A stretch of 9,177 nt of DNA from JBMNCR01 sp049366695 (GTDB taxonomy: Bacteria > Bacillota > Clostridia > Eubacteriales > Alkalibacteraceae): assembly GCA_049366695.1 (NCBI GenBank), contig JBMNCR010000122.1, positions 1-9,177 of the forward strand, written 5' to 3'. The notes beneath the pieces are model-generated. The model did no database searches. It was not told where the DNA came from and was given only the letters and a program-made list of their open reading frames with translations. Position 1 is the stretch's first letter. Every line of letters starts with the position of its first letter. The position numbers and the translations under genes were made by a program. Of the stretch, positions 1 to 6,682 are shown one piece after another.

Positions 1-236
1 CAATAAAAGAAAATGACAATGTAACATTAGTAGCATGTTCAGGACTACTTACAACAACAATGCCAGCACTAAAAGAAGCAGTTCAAACAATAAAAGCAAG
101 TGGATTAACAGGATTTAAAGTAATAGTAGGTGGAGCACCAGTAACACAAGAATATGCAAATGAAATTGGTGCAGACGCATTTGCTCCTGATGCAGGTAGT
201 GCGGCTGTTAAAGCTAAAGAAGTAATAAATGCATAA
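1..236 (+). CDS. Corrinoid (B12-binding) protein of a methyltransferase system, C-terminal end only
   Basis: The gene runs in from the left edge; the last 77 residues are visible, ending at TAA 234-236. The stretch contains ACSGLLTTTMPALKEAV followed by VGGAPVTQEYANEIGADAFA and DAGSAAVKAKE. This is the typical C-terminal half of the Rossmann-like cobalamin-binding domain of MtaC/MtbC/MttC/MtvC-type corrinoid proteins. The cobalt-ligating DxHxxG motif would lie upstream, outside the window. Known role of the family: the bound corrinoid accepts a methyl group from a substrate-specific methyltransferase (methanol, methylamines or methoxyaromatics) and passes it to a second methyltransferase, in the cytoplasm. 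The substrate cannot be told from this end. Codon use is extremely A-rich (cca, gca, aca, cta). No partner methyltransferase is seen next to it in the window, but GcvT/LigM-like demethylase pieces lie at 7869-8931. Confidence 0.9.
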   Translation, partial: IKENDNVTLVACSGLLTTTMPALKEAVQTIKASGLTGFKVIVGGAPVTQEYANEIGADAFAPDAGSAAVKAKEVINA

Positions 237-391
237 GAAATACTACAAAGGATAAGAAATCATAACTATTAAAAAAGTGCACTAATTCTACCTAATCCCT
301 CTTAGGTGGAGATCTAGATCGCTTTAAAATCAACATTATAAATAACAGGGACATGTCTTGAAGGTAATATAATAAATGTTGTGTCTTTGGT

Positions 392-448
392 AAAAAACTC
401 TTTTTTGGCAAAAATTCACATATGAATTTAACCAAGAAGGAGTTTTTT
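392..448 (+). terminator. Long hairpin, probable terminator after the corrinoid protein gene
   Basis: Bases 392-408 (AAAAAACTCTTTTTTGG) pair with 432-448 (CCAAGAAGGAGTTTTTT) over 17 pairs, two of them G-U. An inner stem AAATTCA/TGAATTT (412-418 with 423-429) closes a four-base CATA loop. The A-run before and the T-run at the end fit a Rho-independent terminator. The two G-U pairs would become A-C mismatches in a minus-strand transcript, so the hairpin is tuned to plus-strand RNA. It lies about 155 bases after the corrinoid gene stop, which is far, so an independent small RNA or processing element is possible. Confidence 0.65.
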
Positions 449-903
449 GTTATAATTAATAGTAAAAAGAAAATATGTGTTTGAATTCTATATTTTGGAA
501 AACATACGATAAATTCATTAAATGGAATTCCTATTTAAATTATCATTGCTATAAAGTAAATTCGTATACATATTTATTAACATGCAATCGGGAATGTTGA
601 TATATAAGAGTGATAAAGATAGATCAATGGATTAAATACCATATTTATCCATGATGAAATGCAAGGTAATGTAAAATTAAAATATAAATAGGTATTAGCG
701 TATTTAATTGGTTATGCTGTAAGCTATATTTAGAGGGTACTTATTATCGATATTGATATATATCAATAATTGCAATTGTACTGCGTATTTGGGTATTGTC
801 GTAGGCATAGTATAGATTCAATAAGATAACTATCCTAATGTATTAGGTTAACTAGAACTAGTTTTATTGTTAAAAAAATAATTGTAGAGATATGGGAGGT
901 AAA
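449..903. other. Long AT-rich non-coding stretch with dyad symmetries
   Basis: I see no credible gene here on either strand. It holds an 18-base perfect palindrome TATTGATATATATCAATA (751-768), directly followed by and sharing one base with AATTGCAATT (768-777). Two adjacent inverted repeats lie closer to the next gene: CCTAAT-GT-ATTAGG (834-847) and AACTAG-AA-CTAGTT (850-863). These could be operator sites or mRNA leader stems for the lipoprotein gene at 904, but palindromes of this size are also expected now and then by chance in such AT-rich DNA. No confident sigma-A promoter was found. Confidence 0.4.
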
Positions 904-1794
904 GTGAGAAATTTTAAAAACAATAAAAAATTCATTATAAGTATAATTAATACTATTTTAATAGCGGTAGTTTTAACTTCATGTAATTTTGATGGTGAAA
1001 CATCTTCTTTAGATATTGTAGAAGAAGAGAATAATGAAATCGTTGAAGAGAATATTTCTGAAAACATACCAAATGCTATTTATTTTAAAAATCAATTAAT
1101 TCTATAAAAGGATATAACTATTGAGATTCCTGATTGTCTATTTGTTTTTAAGAATAACCCCATTAGTATCAGTGAGGAAATATCCAGTAGTTTTATAAAA
1201 AATCTATCGAATAATGGATGGAATGAACATACAGTTAATTGTGCAGAAAATAATTGTTGTTTTATTACTTGCCAACAAAAAGGTAATGGTTTTTCTAATG
1301 GAACAGAATATGAAGAAGTAGCGCAAGCTTTTATGGATGATAGTGGAATAAAGAGTTTTATTCGTGATAAAGGCATAAGACTTGAATTTGAATTGCAAGG
1401 AATTAATCCACAGTATACAGCAATCTATTGGTTATTAAAAGATGGTCAAAGAACAGGTAGCTATATCCGAATAAATTTTGAATATAACAAAACATGTGGA
1501 GAGTGTAAAATGTACTTATATGATAGTGAGATATTAGATAGTTTGCCATCTGTTCCCTTTGTTGAAGCATTTGAATCAGCTTTTTATATAGATCATAATA
1601 TTGGTGATGTTGAAGATGCATTGATAATAGAATATGTTGAACTAGAATATGATAATGGTTTGCCATATTATCGTTTTTCAGCCAATGGTCAAAATACTAG
1701 AACGGCTATTGATGCATATGCACTAGCTATAAGCTGCGATGACATAAGGGATAATCCCGATTATTTAGAGAAATATAAAAGTTTTGATAGATAA
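904..1794 (+). pseudogene. Lipoprotein gene of unknown function, interrupted by an in-frame TAA
   Basis: One reading frame is open from GTG 904 to TAA 1792-1794 except for a single TAA at 1105-1107. The first part (67 codons) begins with a typical lipoprotein signal: KNNKK, a hydrophobic run IISIINTILIAVV, then the lipobox LTSC, followed by an acidic linker rich in E and N. After the stop the same frame continues with 228 more codons of ordinary composition (KDITIEIPDCLFVFKNN and on to YLEKYKSFDR). With the stop read through, the product would be about 296 residues. The RBS GGGAGG at 894-899 is four bases before GTG 904; an ATG at 892 is possible but lies on the RBS. I recognise no family; the C-terminal part is rich in D, E, Y and has a CGEC motif. 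A later ATG at 1333 could start a 153-residue fragment but has no signal peptide and no clear RBS. A sequencing error at the TAA is the main alternative. Confidence 0.7.
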
Positions 1795-2077
1795 CTTATA
1801 ATTAAAGGTTGATGTATAAAAATTTTTGCATCGAGTAATAATGACTTTCAAGAATAGGATAGATTAGTATTCTTCAAAAACAAGTAATATAAATCAGTTT
1901 TTATTTTTTGACTAATGAGAAATGTAATAAAAGTTTAGACATAAGTTATGTTTTTTATAAGTATTATTACTGAAAATATAGGCTGCTTAAAGAGATAGAC
2001 ATATCAATAAACTTTGGATTTTAGTTAATATATCCATATTATAATAGCAAGAGTATTATATAATGAGATAATAACAT
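1795..2077. other. Non-coding stretch between the lipoprotein pseudogene and the membrane-anchored protein gene
   Basis: This holds no ORF worth calling and no T-tailed terminator. A weak dyad GATGTA...TGCATC lies at about 1811-1832 without a following T-run. A candidate promoter for the next gene is at 2014-2042 and is listed separately. Confidence 0.5.
2014..2042 (+). promoter_or_regulatory. Candidate sigma-A promoter of the 2092 gene
   Basis: TTGGAT (2014-2019) is followed after 17 bases by TATTAT (2037-2042), overlapped by TATAAT at 2040-2045. This places a transcription start about 40 bases before the TTG start at 2092. The match is moderate and such matches are common in AT-rich DNA. 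Confidence 0.35.
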
Positions 2078-2091
2078 AAAGGGGGTTTCAA

Positions 2092-2979
2092 TTGAATAAG
2101 AAAACGATGAACATTATTGTTGTGATACTTGTAGTTACCAATTTACTTACTTTATTCAAGGTAATGGAATTGAATCGTATTATTGTAGATGATATACAGA
2201 ATAGCTTATATTTTGGAAGTGAATTGCAGAAAGAGATTTCCAATATATATTCAAATGTTGAAAAAATACTAAATAAGCAGGGGAGTATATTGGAAAGTTA
2301 TGATATTTCTTTTGGGGAATTAGATAAAAGTGAATGGAAAGTACCAGTTACATTTTGCGTAAACCCTAAAGAGTTTAACAGTGATTCAAAAGTGAGTATC
2401 ATTTTAGATAATGAAAACATACCAATGGAAATGGTAAATTCAACATTTATAGCTTCGTCAAAAGTATACATATTTGATGATTTTAATCCCAAAATCAGCG
2501 TTGAAATGGATGGGGTGCAAAAACGGGAAAGTCTAGAGTATGACGATTGCTTGGTGTATAAGTATATACCAATGATGGGTGTAGATATCTATGGAGAGTC
2601 TTCGTATGATAAAAACGTGTATCAACAAGATGGAGAAATTATTCTCTATGCTAGTAAGAATAAAATTCAAGCTGAGAAAATTACAGTATTTCAAGAGATA
2701 GATGGAGAGATTATTGATACGAAAGAGATAGAGATATCTGATAATATGACAATGCCGTTAAAGCAGAATACACCATTAGAAAAAGGGCAAAAACTATTTA
2801 TTTATGCAATTATTGAAGATAACTATAAACTCCAGTACAAGTATCTGATTACCATGGTTGAAGTGGATGACAAGGGAGATGTTGTTAATGATTGTCCTTT
2901 TGAATTTATTTTACTTGAAATTTGTGATGAAAAGGGTAATGTTTTTGAAACCAATAACATTGAAAAATTTAAGTATTAA
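2092..2979 (+). CDS. Membrane-anchored extracytoplasmic protein of unknown function
   Basis: This encodes 295 residues. The start is TTG at 2092, chosen because a strong AAAGGGGG (2078-2085) sits six bases upstream. Residues 1-5 are basic (NKK), residues 7-22 form one hydrophobic helix (MNIIVVILVVTNLLTLF) with no cleavage site or lipobox, and residues about 28-65 form a polar helix that may be a short coiled coil. The rest is predominantly beta-like with alternating hydrophobic residues, compatible with one or two Ig-like sandwich domains, for example residues 83-140 and 155-290. The likely topology is N-in with the bulk outside the membrane. I recognise no catalytic motif or named family. 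It stands alone, closed by the hairpin at 3004-3031. Together with the broken lipoprotein gene upstream it suggests a small cluster of surface proteins. Function unknown. Confidence 0.8.
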   Translation: MNKKTMNIIVVILVVTNLLTLFKVMELNRIIVDDIQNSLYFGSELQKEISNIYSNVEKILNKQGSILESYDISFGELDKSEWKVPVTFCVNPKEFNSDSKVSIILDNENIPMEMVNSTFIASSKVYIFDDFNPKISVEMDGVQKRESLEYDDCLVYKYIPMMGVDIYGESSYDKNVYQQDGEIILYASKNKIQAEKITVFQEIDGEIIDTKEIEISDNMTMPLKQNTPLEKGQKLFIYAIIEDNYKLQYKYLITMVEVDDKGDVVNDCPFEFILLEICDEKGNVFETNNIEKFKY

Positions 2980-3003
2980 TTAGGGGGAACTTAAGTGATT
3001 TAT

Positions 3004-3031
3004 GGGTCTATACCGTTTACGGTGTGGACCC
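3004..3031 (+). terminator. Hairpin terminator after the 2092-2979 gene
   Basis: GGGTCTATACCG (3004-3015) pairs with CGGTGTGGACCC (3020-3031) through 12 continuous pairs, two of them G-U, around a TTTA loop. It lies 25 bases after the stop. The following CTTATT is a poor T-run, so termination may be partial. The G-U pairs show that the plus-strand transcript is the folding strand. Confidence 0.7.
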
Positions 3032-3391
3032 TTATTAAAATTCTGAATTAGGTAAATAACATAGTGGATTTTTATTATATATCAGTTTTTCAATGCATTA
3101 TTTGCGGATATTTCTTCAGTATTAGCATTAGTTTTTTAATCAATGTAGCAATAAAAAAATTTCATATATTGAGTAGAATTAATTGATTAGGTTAGAATTG
3201 TTGGATAACATAGAGAGGTATTAAAAATAAAATTATTATGTTTTTTATATTTAAACTCAATACAATTTCACTTGTGATTTATTATGGATGAGCTTTATGA
3301 CAATGATATCATGGCATAAATTTACTGTAGAAAAATATTTTATTTTATTAATACTTGTGATATCATGAAAAATATTAAGATGACTAATATT
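3032..3391. promoter_or_regulatory. Leader region of the agr-type operon with repeated TGATATCA palindromes
   Basis: No gene is supported here. Two copies of the palindrome TGATATCA occur at 3304-3311 (inside ATGATATCAT 3303-3312) and 3358-3365 (inside GTGATATCATG), 54 bases apart, about five helical turns. ACTTGTGAT is also repeated directly at 3270-3278 and 3353-3361. The second palindrome lies 42 bases before the ATG at 3407. These could be operators for the downstream four-gene unit. I could not identify a convincing -35/-10 pair. No c-di-GMP riboswitch (GEMM-I or GEMM-II) motif was recognised. Confidence 0.35.
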
Positions 3392-3406
3392 AAAGGAGCG
3401 AAGTAA

Positions 3407-3901
3407 ATGGAGCTTAATATTGTACTGGAATATATAACCTTGTTTGTCTTGCAATATGTTCCAAATGGACTGATTTACATTTTAGCAGGTTATGCTTTTT
3501 CAAGGCGGACTATTGATATAAAAAAATATTTATTTTCAAGTACAATCCTAGCAGTTTTAGGATTTGCAACTAAAATATTAAGTGAAACGAAACTTTTGAA
3601 TACAAGTAACAGTGTTCCCCAAATCTTGATACTCTTTGCCTGTATTTTTTTATTAGTAATTGTTAACAAAATAGTTGTGGTAAAGGCCATAATATCATCA
3701 TTAACTGTAATGCTATTACAGGTTTTTTTTGAAGGTATATATATATTGCTAGTATTAAAGTCAATTTTCAAATTAGACGTTCATAAAATTTTTGAAGAAT
3801 CGGTATTTAAACAATCAGTTCTTGGTCTACCAAATTTAATATTAATGGCAATAAGTATATTGTTATTTTATAAAGTTATGATGAAAAGAAGGACTGAATA
3901 G
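3407..3901 (+). CDS. Small polytopic membrane protein, first gene of the agr-type unit
   Basis: This encodes 164 residues with ATG 3407 eight bases after AAAGGAG (3392-3398). About five hydrophobic helices can be seen: residues 8-30, 41-58, 70-91, 93-117 and 138-157, with a basic end KVMMKRRTE. There is no kinase, ATPase or peptidase motif. The stop TAG at 3899-3901 overlaps the GTG start of agrB (TAGTG), so the two are almost certainly translated together. The role is therefore probably tied to the peptide: a receptor-like membrane domain without a kinase, an AgrB partner, or an export/immunity helper. AgrC sensors have a similar multi-helix N-terminal region of comparable size, but I cannot show homology. 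I do not recognise a named family. Confidence 0.8.
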   Translation: MELNIVLEYITLFVLQYVPNGLIYILAGYAFSRRTIDIKKYLFSSTILAVLGFATKILSETKLLNTSNSVPQILILFACIFLLVIVNKIVVVKAIISSLTVMLLQVFFEGIYILLVLKSIFKLDVHKIFEESVFKQSVLGLPNLILMAISILLFYKVMMKRRTE

Positions 3902-4554
3902 TGAATATGCAAGATAAGATTGCAAAAAAAATATCAGATGAGCTTAAGCTTAATGTGGATCAGTATGAAATAATAAGCTATGGGGCATTTGCAGTTATAC
4001 AGATTATAATATCTATTGTGGCTGTGGCTTTTTTTGGATTAATTTTAGGCGTAATGCCCCAAGCGCTTATGGTGTCTTTTTCTACCAGCTTATTAAGACA
4101 ATATTCTGGTGGAGCTCATGCAGGTAGACCGAGAAGCTGTATAGTGATAGGTACTGCTGCAAGTGTGGGGTTAGCACTTTTTATTAAGCTTATTAGCAGT
4201 GTTTTGATTTTTCGCCACTGGATTAGTGTAGTAGCAATGATCTTTATGGTGTCTTTTTACATTATATATAAAAAAGCGCCTGTGGATAGTGAAGCAAAAC
4301 CTATAAGAACTGAGACAAAGCGGAAAAAGATGAAAATGAAATCATTAATTGTTGTTACTACCTATTTTGTATTAAATATTGCATTTGTGATTATGTATCT
4401 ATCTGCGTATAATATAAATTATATTATATATTCTTTAGATATATGCGGAGGTATGTTATTTCAAATTTTTTCTCTTACAATAATCGGACATAAAATTTTA
4501 GGAAAAATAGATGATGGAGTTACCTTTATTTTATTTAAGAAAGAAGGTGAATAA
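3901..4554 (+). CDS. agrB: AgrB-like membrane endopeptidase that processes the cyclic peptide precursor
   Basis: This encodes 217 residues from GTG 3901, seven bases after AGAAGGA (3887-3893); ATG 3907 is a less well placed alternative. The diagnostic motif is RQYSGGAHAGRPRSC at residues 66-80: His73 and Cys80 have the same seven-residue spacing as the catalytic His77/Cys84 of Staphylococcus aureus AgrB. Several membrane helices follow and precede it (about 28-50, 81-101, 104-123, 143-167, 171-196), interrupted by a very basic loop KRKKMKMK near residues 140-147. Known role of the family: it cleaves the C-terminal tail of AgrD at the membrane and closes the thiolactone ring. The agrD gene starts one base after its stop, which confirms the pairing. 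Length is normal for AgrB. The sequence looks intact and active. Confidence 0.95.
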   Translation: MNMQDKIAKKISDELKLNVDQYEIISYGAFAVIQIIISIVAVAFFGLILGVMPQALMVSFSTSLLRQYSGGAHAGRPRSCIVIGTAASVGLALFIKLISSVLIFRHWISVVAMIFMVSFYIIYKKAPVDSEAKPIRTETKRKKMKMKSLIVVTTYFVLNIAFVIMYLSAYNINYIIYSLDICGGMLFQIFSLTIIGHKILGKIDDGVTFILFKKEGE

Positions 4555-4555
4555 T

Positions 4556-4681
4556 ATGAAAAAAAAGATATTTTCAATGGCGGCAGTTTTATTTACTTTA
4601 GTGGCTACTCTTGTTGCGTCTTCGGCGTGCTTATGGGGATTTTATCAGCCAGAGGAGCCAAAGATTTTAGCTAACAAATAG
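4556..4681 (+). CDS. agrD: AgrD-like cyclic lactone autoinducer peptide precursor
   Basis: This is a 41-residue gene from ATG 4556 to TAG 4679-4681, with AAGGTG six bases upstream inside the agrB end. It has the three AgrD parts: a basic hydrophobic leader (MKKKIFSMAAVLFTLVATLV, residues 1-20), a core SSACLWGF (22-29) with a single Cys25, and an acidic, proline-containing tail YQPEEPKILANK (30-41). From my knowledge of clostridial AgrD peptides such as the CLWFT core followed by a QPEEP tail in Clostridium perfringens, the likely ring is the five-residue thiolactone C25-L-W-G-F29, cut before Tyr30. Ring size and N-terminal trimming are inference; a six-residue ring ending at Tyr30 is possible. 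It follows agrB by one base and precedes the GGDEF/HD-GYP gene by about 90 bases without a terminator. Confidence 0.93.
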   Translation: MKKKIFSMAAVLFTLVATLVASSACLWGFYQPEEPKILANK

Positions 4682-4776
4682 AGCTTAAAATAATATACTT
4701 TATCCATATATAGACGCGATTATTGTGAGAGAAACAAAAATAATACAAAAACATACTGGAGTGAGTGGAACGCATA

Positions 4777-6522
4777 ATGACGGATTATAAGAAAGACAAA
4801 ATCGAAAAAATACATGACATCTTGTCTATAGTTAAATTAGGAAGCATACTGTTTTTGGGTTTAATTGTGTTGAATACTTTTTTTGAGGCAAAAGATCTTG
4901 TTTTGCACACTGAAAATAGTTATTTTAATTTTATATTATCAACTTTTACTATGTTATCTGTTTCTTTGCTATATTCTATATGGACATTTGTTATAATAAA
5001 AAAACTGAAAAGGAAAAAACTTCTTATAGCAAATATTGCAGAAAGTTTTGTTATTTTTTTTATTTTTTCGGTAATGATTATTATTTCAGGAGCATACAAA
5101 AGCAATTATAAGATTGTTTTTTTATTTATAATTATTACATCTACCATTCAATCCGGTATGAAATTCGGTATTGTAATAGCGATGATATCTTCAGCATTTA
5201 TATTGGGGATGGATTTATTTTTTTCTCCAGGTTATCTTGTTAATGTATATTTTAGCAATGATATTATTATATGTGCAATATTCTTTTTTATTGCTTGGCC
5301 ATTGGGGTATTATGTTAAATTGGAAAAAGAACATATTAAAGAATTAGAGAATCTTGCCAACATAGATGGACTTACTGGACTTTATAATCATAGATCTTTT
5401 CATGAACAGTTAAATACAGTGTTTAAGGATAGTGTGAAAAGGGATAAGAATTTTGCCCTTATATTTATGGATGTAGATTTTTTTAAAGAATATAATGATT
5501 TTTTAGGGCATCAAAAAGGGGATGTTGTTTTAAGAAAGATTGGAAGTATATTAAGAGATGTATGTGACGAAAGTGCGATTGTTGCACGATATGGAGGAGA
5601 CGAATTTGCTGCTATAATACAAGATGTAAAAAAGACAAATGTATATAAACTTAGTGAAACAATCAGAAAAACCATTGAAAAAACTGAATTTGAAGGGGAA
5701 AAAAACTTATCTTCACATAAACTGACATTGTCCATAGGTATTGTATTGAGCAATAATAAAATAAAGAATGAAACGGATTTGATTAAAAATGTTGACGATG
5801 CGCTCTATAGAGCAAAATTCTATAATAAGAATCGTGTAGAAATATATAGTTCGGTATTTGAAGAGCTAAAGATTGATATTGAAGAGGCGCATATTGATTT
5901 GATTACTTCAATAAAAACTTTAATAAGTGTAATTAATTCTAAGGATAAATATACATATGGACACGTTGAAAGAGTAGTAATGTATGTAGAAGCTTTAGCA
6001 GATGAGTTGGGACTTTCAGAAGAAAAAAAGAAGTTGCTTATTTATGGTGCTTATATGCATGATGTCGGAAAAATAAATATTGACCAATATATCTTGAATA
6101 AAAAGACATCTCTTACCCAAGAAGAGTGGGAGATTATCAAGAGACATCCCATGGACGGTGTAAGTATAATTAAACCGGTGGGATTACTTTTGGATGCTGT
6201 GCCACTTGTAAAGCACCATCACGAGAGGTATGATGGACTTGGATACCCTGATGGATTGAAGGGAGAGCAAATACCGTATTTGACACGGATATTGACAGTT
6301 GCAGATAGCTTTGATGCTATGACATCTTCAAGACCATATAGTAAAACAAAAACTTTTAAGCAAGGTGTTTTAGAGTTGAAAAGATGCAGTGGTGTACAAT
6401 TTGACCCCCAAATTGTAAATGTTTTTGAAAGTATTATTATAAATAATAGGCATATGCAAGTTGATCCAGTTAAAGTAACAAAACCTGTTATTGATAGTGA
6501 TTTGAATAATGGATACAAATAA
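4777..6522 (+). CDS. Six-helix membrane GGDEF / HD-GYP protein, cyclic-di-GMP synthesis and breakdown
   Basis: This encodes 581 residues from ATG 4777; the in-frame GTG 4765 would add four. The RBS is weak for both (GGAG at 4758-4761, GAGTGG at 4763-4768). Six hydrophobic helices occupy residues about 16-36, 51-75, 84-105, 111-127, 129-149 and 161-181. A linker EKEHIKELENLA leads to a GGDEF domain (about 195-355) with DGLTGLYNHRSF, FMDVDFFKEYNDFLGH and intact RYGGDEF (GGDEF 273-277). The inhibitory I-site RxxD is not conserved (DESA at that position). An HD-GYP domain (about 370-560) has MHDVGK (His428, Asp429), RHP, HHHERYDGLGYP (480-491) and VADSFDAMTS, so the metal ligands look complete. 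Known chemistry: GGDEF joins two GTP to c-di-GMP, HD-GYP hydrolyses it to pGpG or GMP. The gene sits just after agrD with no terminator between, and no AgrC/AgrA is present. The membrane part could sense the peptide, but it also resembles general Firmicute sensor regions. Confidence 0.95.
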   Translation: MTDYKKDKIEKIHDILSIVKLGSILFLGLIVLNTFFEAKDLVLHTENSYFNFILSTFTMLSVSLLYSIWTFVIIKKLKRKKLLIANIAESFVIFFIFSVMIIISGAYKSNYKIVFLFIIITSTIQSGMKFGIVIAMISSAFILGMDLFFSPGYLVNVYFSNDIIICAIFFFIAWPLGYYVKLEKEHIKELENLANIDGLTGLYNHRSFHEQLNTVFKDSVKRDKNFALIFMDVDFFKEYNDFLGHQKGDVVLRKIGSILRDVCDESAIVARYGGDEFAAIIQDVKKTNVYKLSETIRKTIEKTEFEGEKNLSSHKLTLSIGIVLSNNKIKNETDLIKNVDDALYRAKFYNKNRVEIYSSVFEELKIDIEEAHIDLITSIKTLISVINSKDKYTYGHVERVVMYVEALADELGLSEEKKKLLIYGAYMHDVGKINIDQYILNKKTSLTQEEWEIIKRHPMDGVSIIKPVGLLLDAVPLVKHHHERYDGLGYPDGLKGEQIPYLTRILTVADSFDAMTSSRPYSKTKTFKQGVLELKRCSGVQFDPQIVNVFESIIINNRHMQVDPVKVTKPVIDSDLNNGYK

Positions 6523-6643
6523 TAATGTAAAAGATAATATAAGCAGTATTTAATTATTTATTAAAAGAATTCAATATTTAACTGTTGAGACTTCTATTAA
6601 GATAATTAACAATTATCAAAAACAATAGGCGTAAAAATTATAT

Positions 6644-6682
6644 GAGTAGTTATTTTTCTAACAAATAACTACTCGTTTTTTT
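6644..6682 (+). terminator. Rho-independent terminator of the agr/GGDEF-HD-GYP unit
   Basis: GAGTAGTTATTT (6644-6655) pairs perfectly with AAATAACTACTC (6663-6674) around a seven-base loop and is followed by GTTTTTTT (6675-6682). This is the clearest terminator in the window, 121 bases after the stop of the GGDEF/HD-GYP gene, and marks the right end of the transcription unit. Confidence 0.9.

Noticed and set aside
1092..1666. Minus-strand open frames of 64-94 codons across the lipoprotein pseudogene
   Set aside because: They have no start signals, are rich in H/Y/L from AT-rich antisense, and the plus strand explains the region.
3288..3368. 26-codon hydrophobic ORF (starting MSFMTMISWHKF) just before the agr-type unit, spanning both TGATATCA sites
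   Set aside because: It has no ribosome binding site and no family resemblance; it ends inside the leader of the next gene and is likely chance.
4682..4764. Separate promoter for the GGDEF/HD-GYP gene
   Set aside because: No acceptable -35/-10 pair with 16-18 base spacing and no terminator after agrD; read-through from agrBD is simpler.
4777..5320. Calling the six-helix region an AgrC sensor domain
   Set aside because: Helix number and length fit, but no AgrC-specific motif is visible and similar membrane regions occur in general Firmicute sensors; kept only as a hypothesis.
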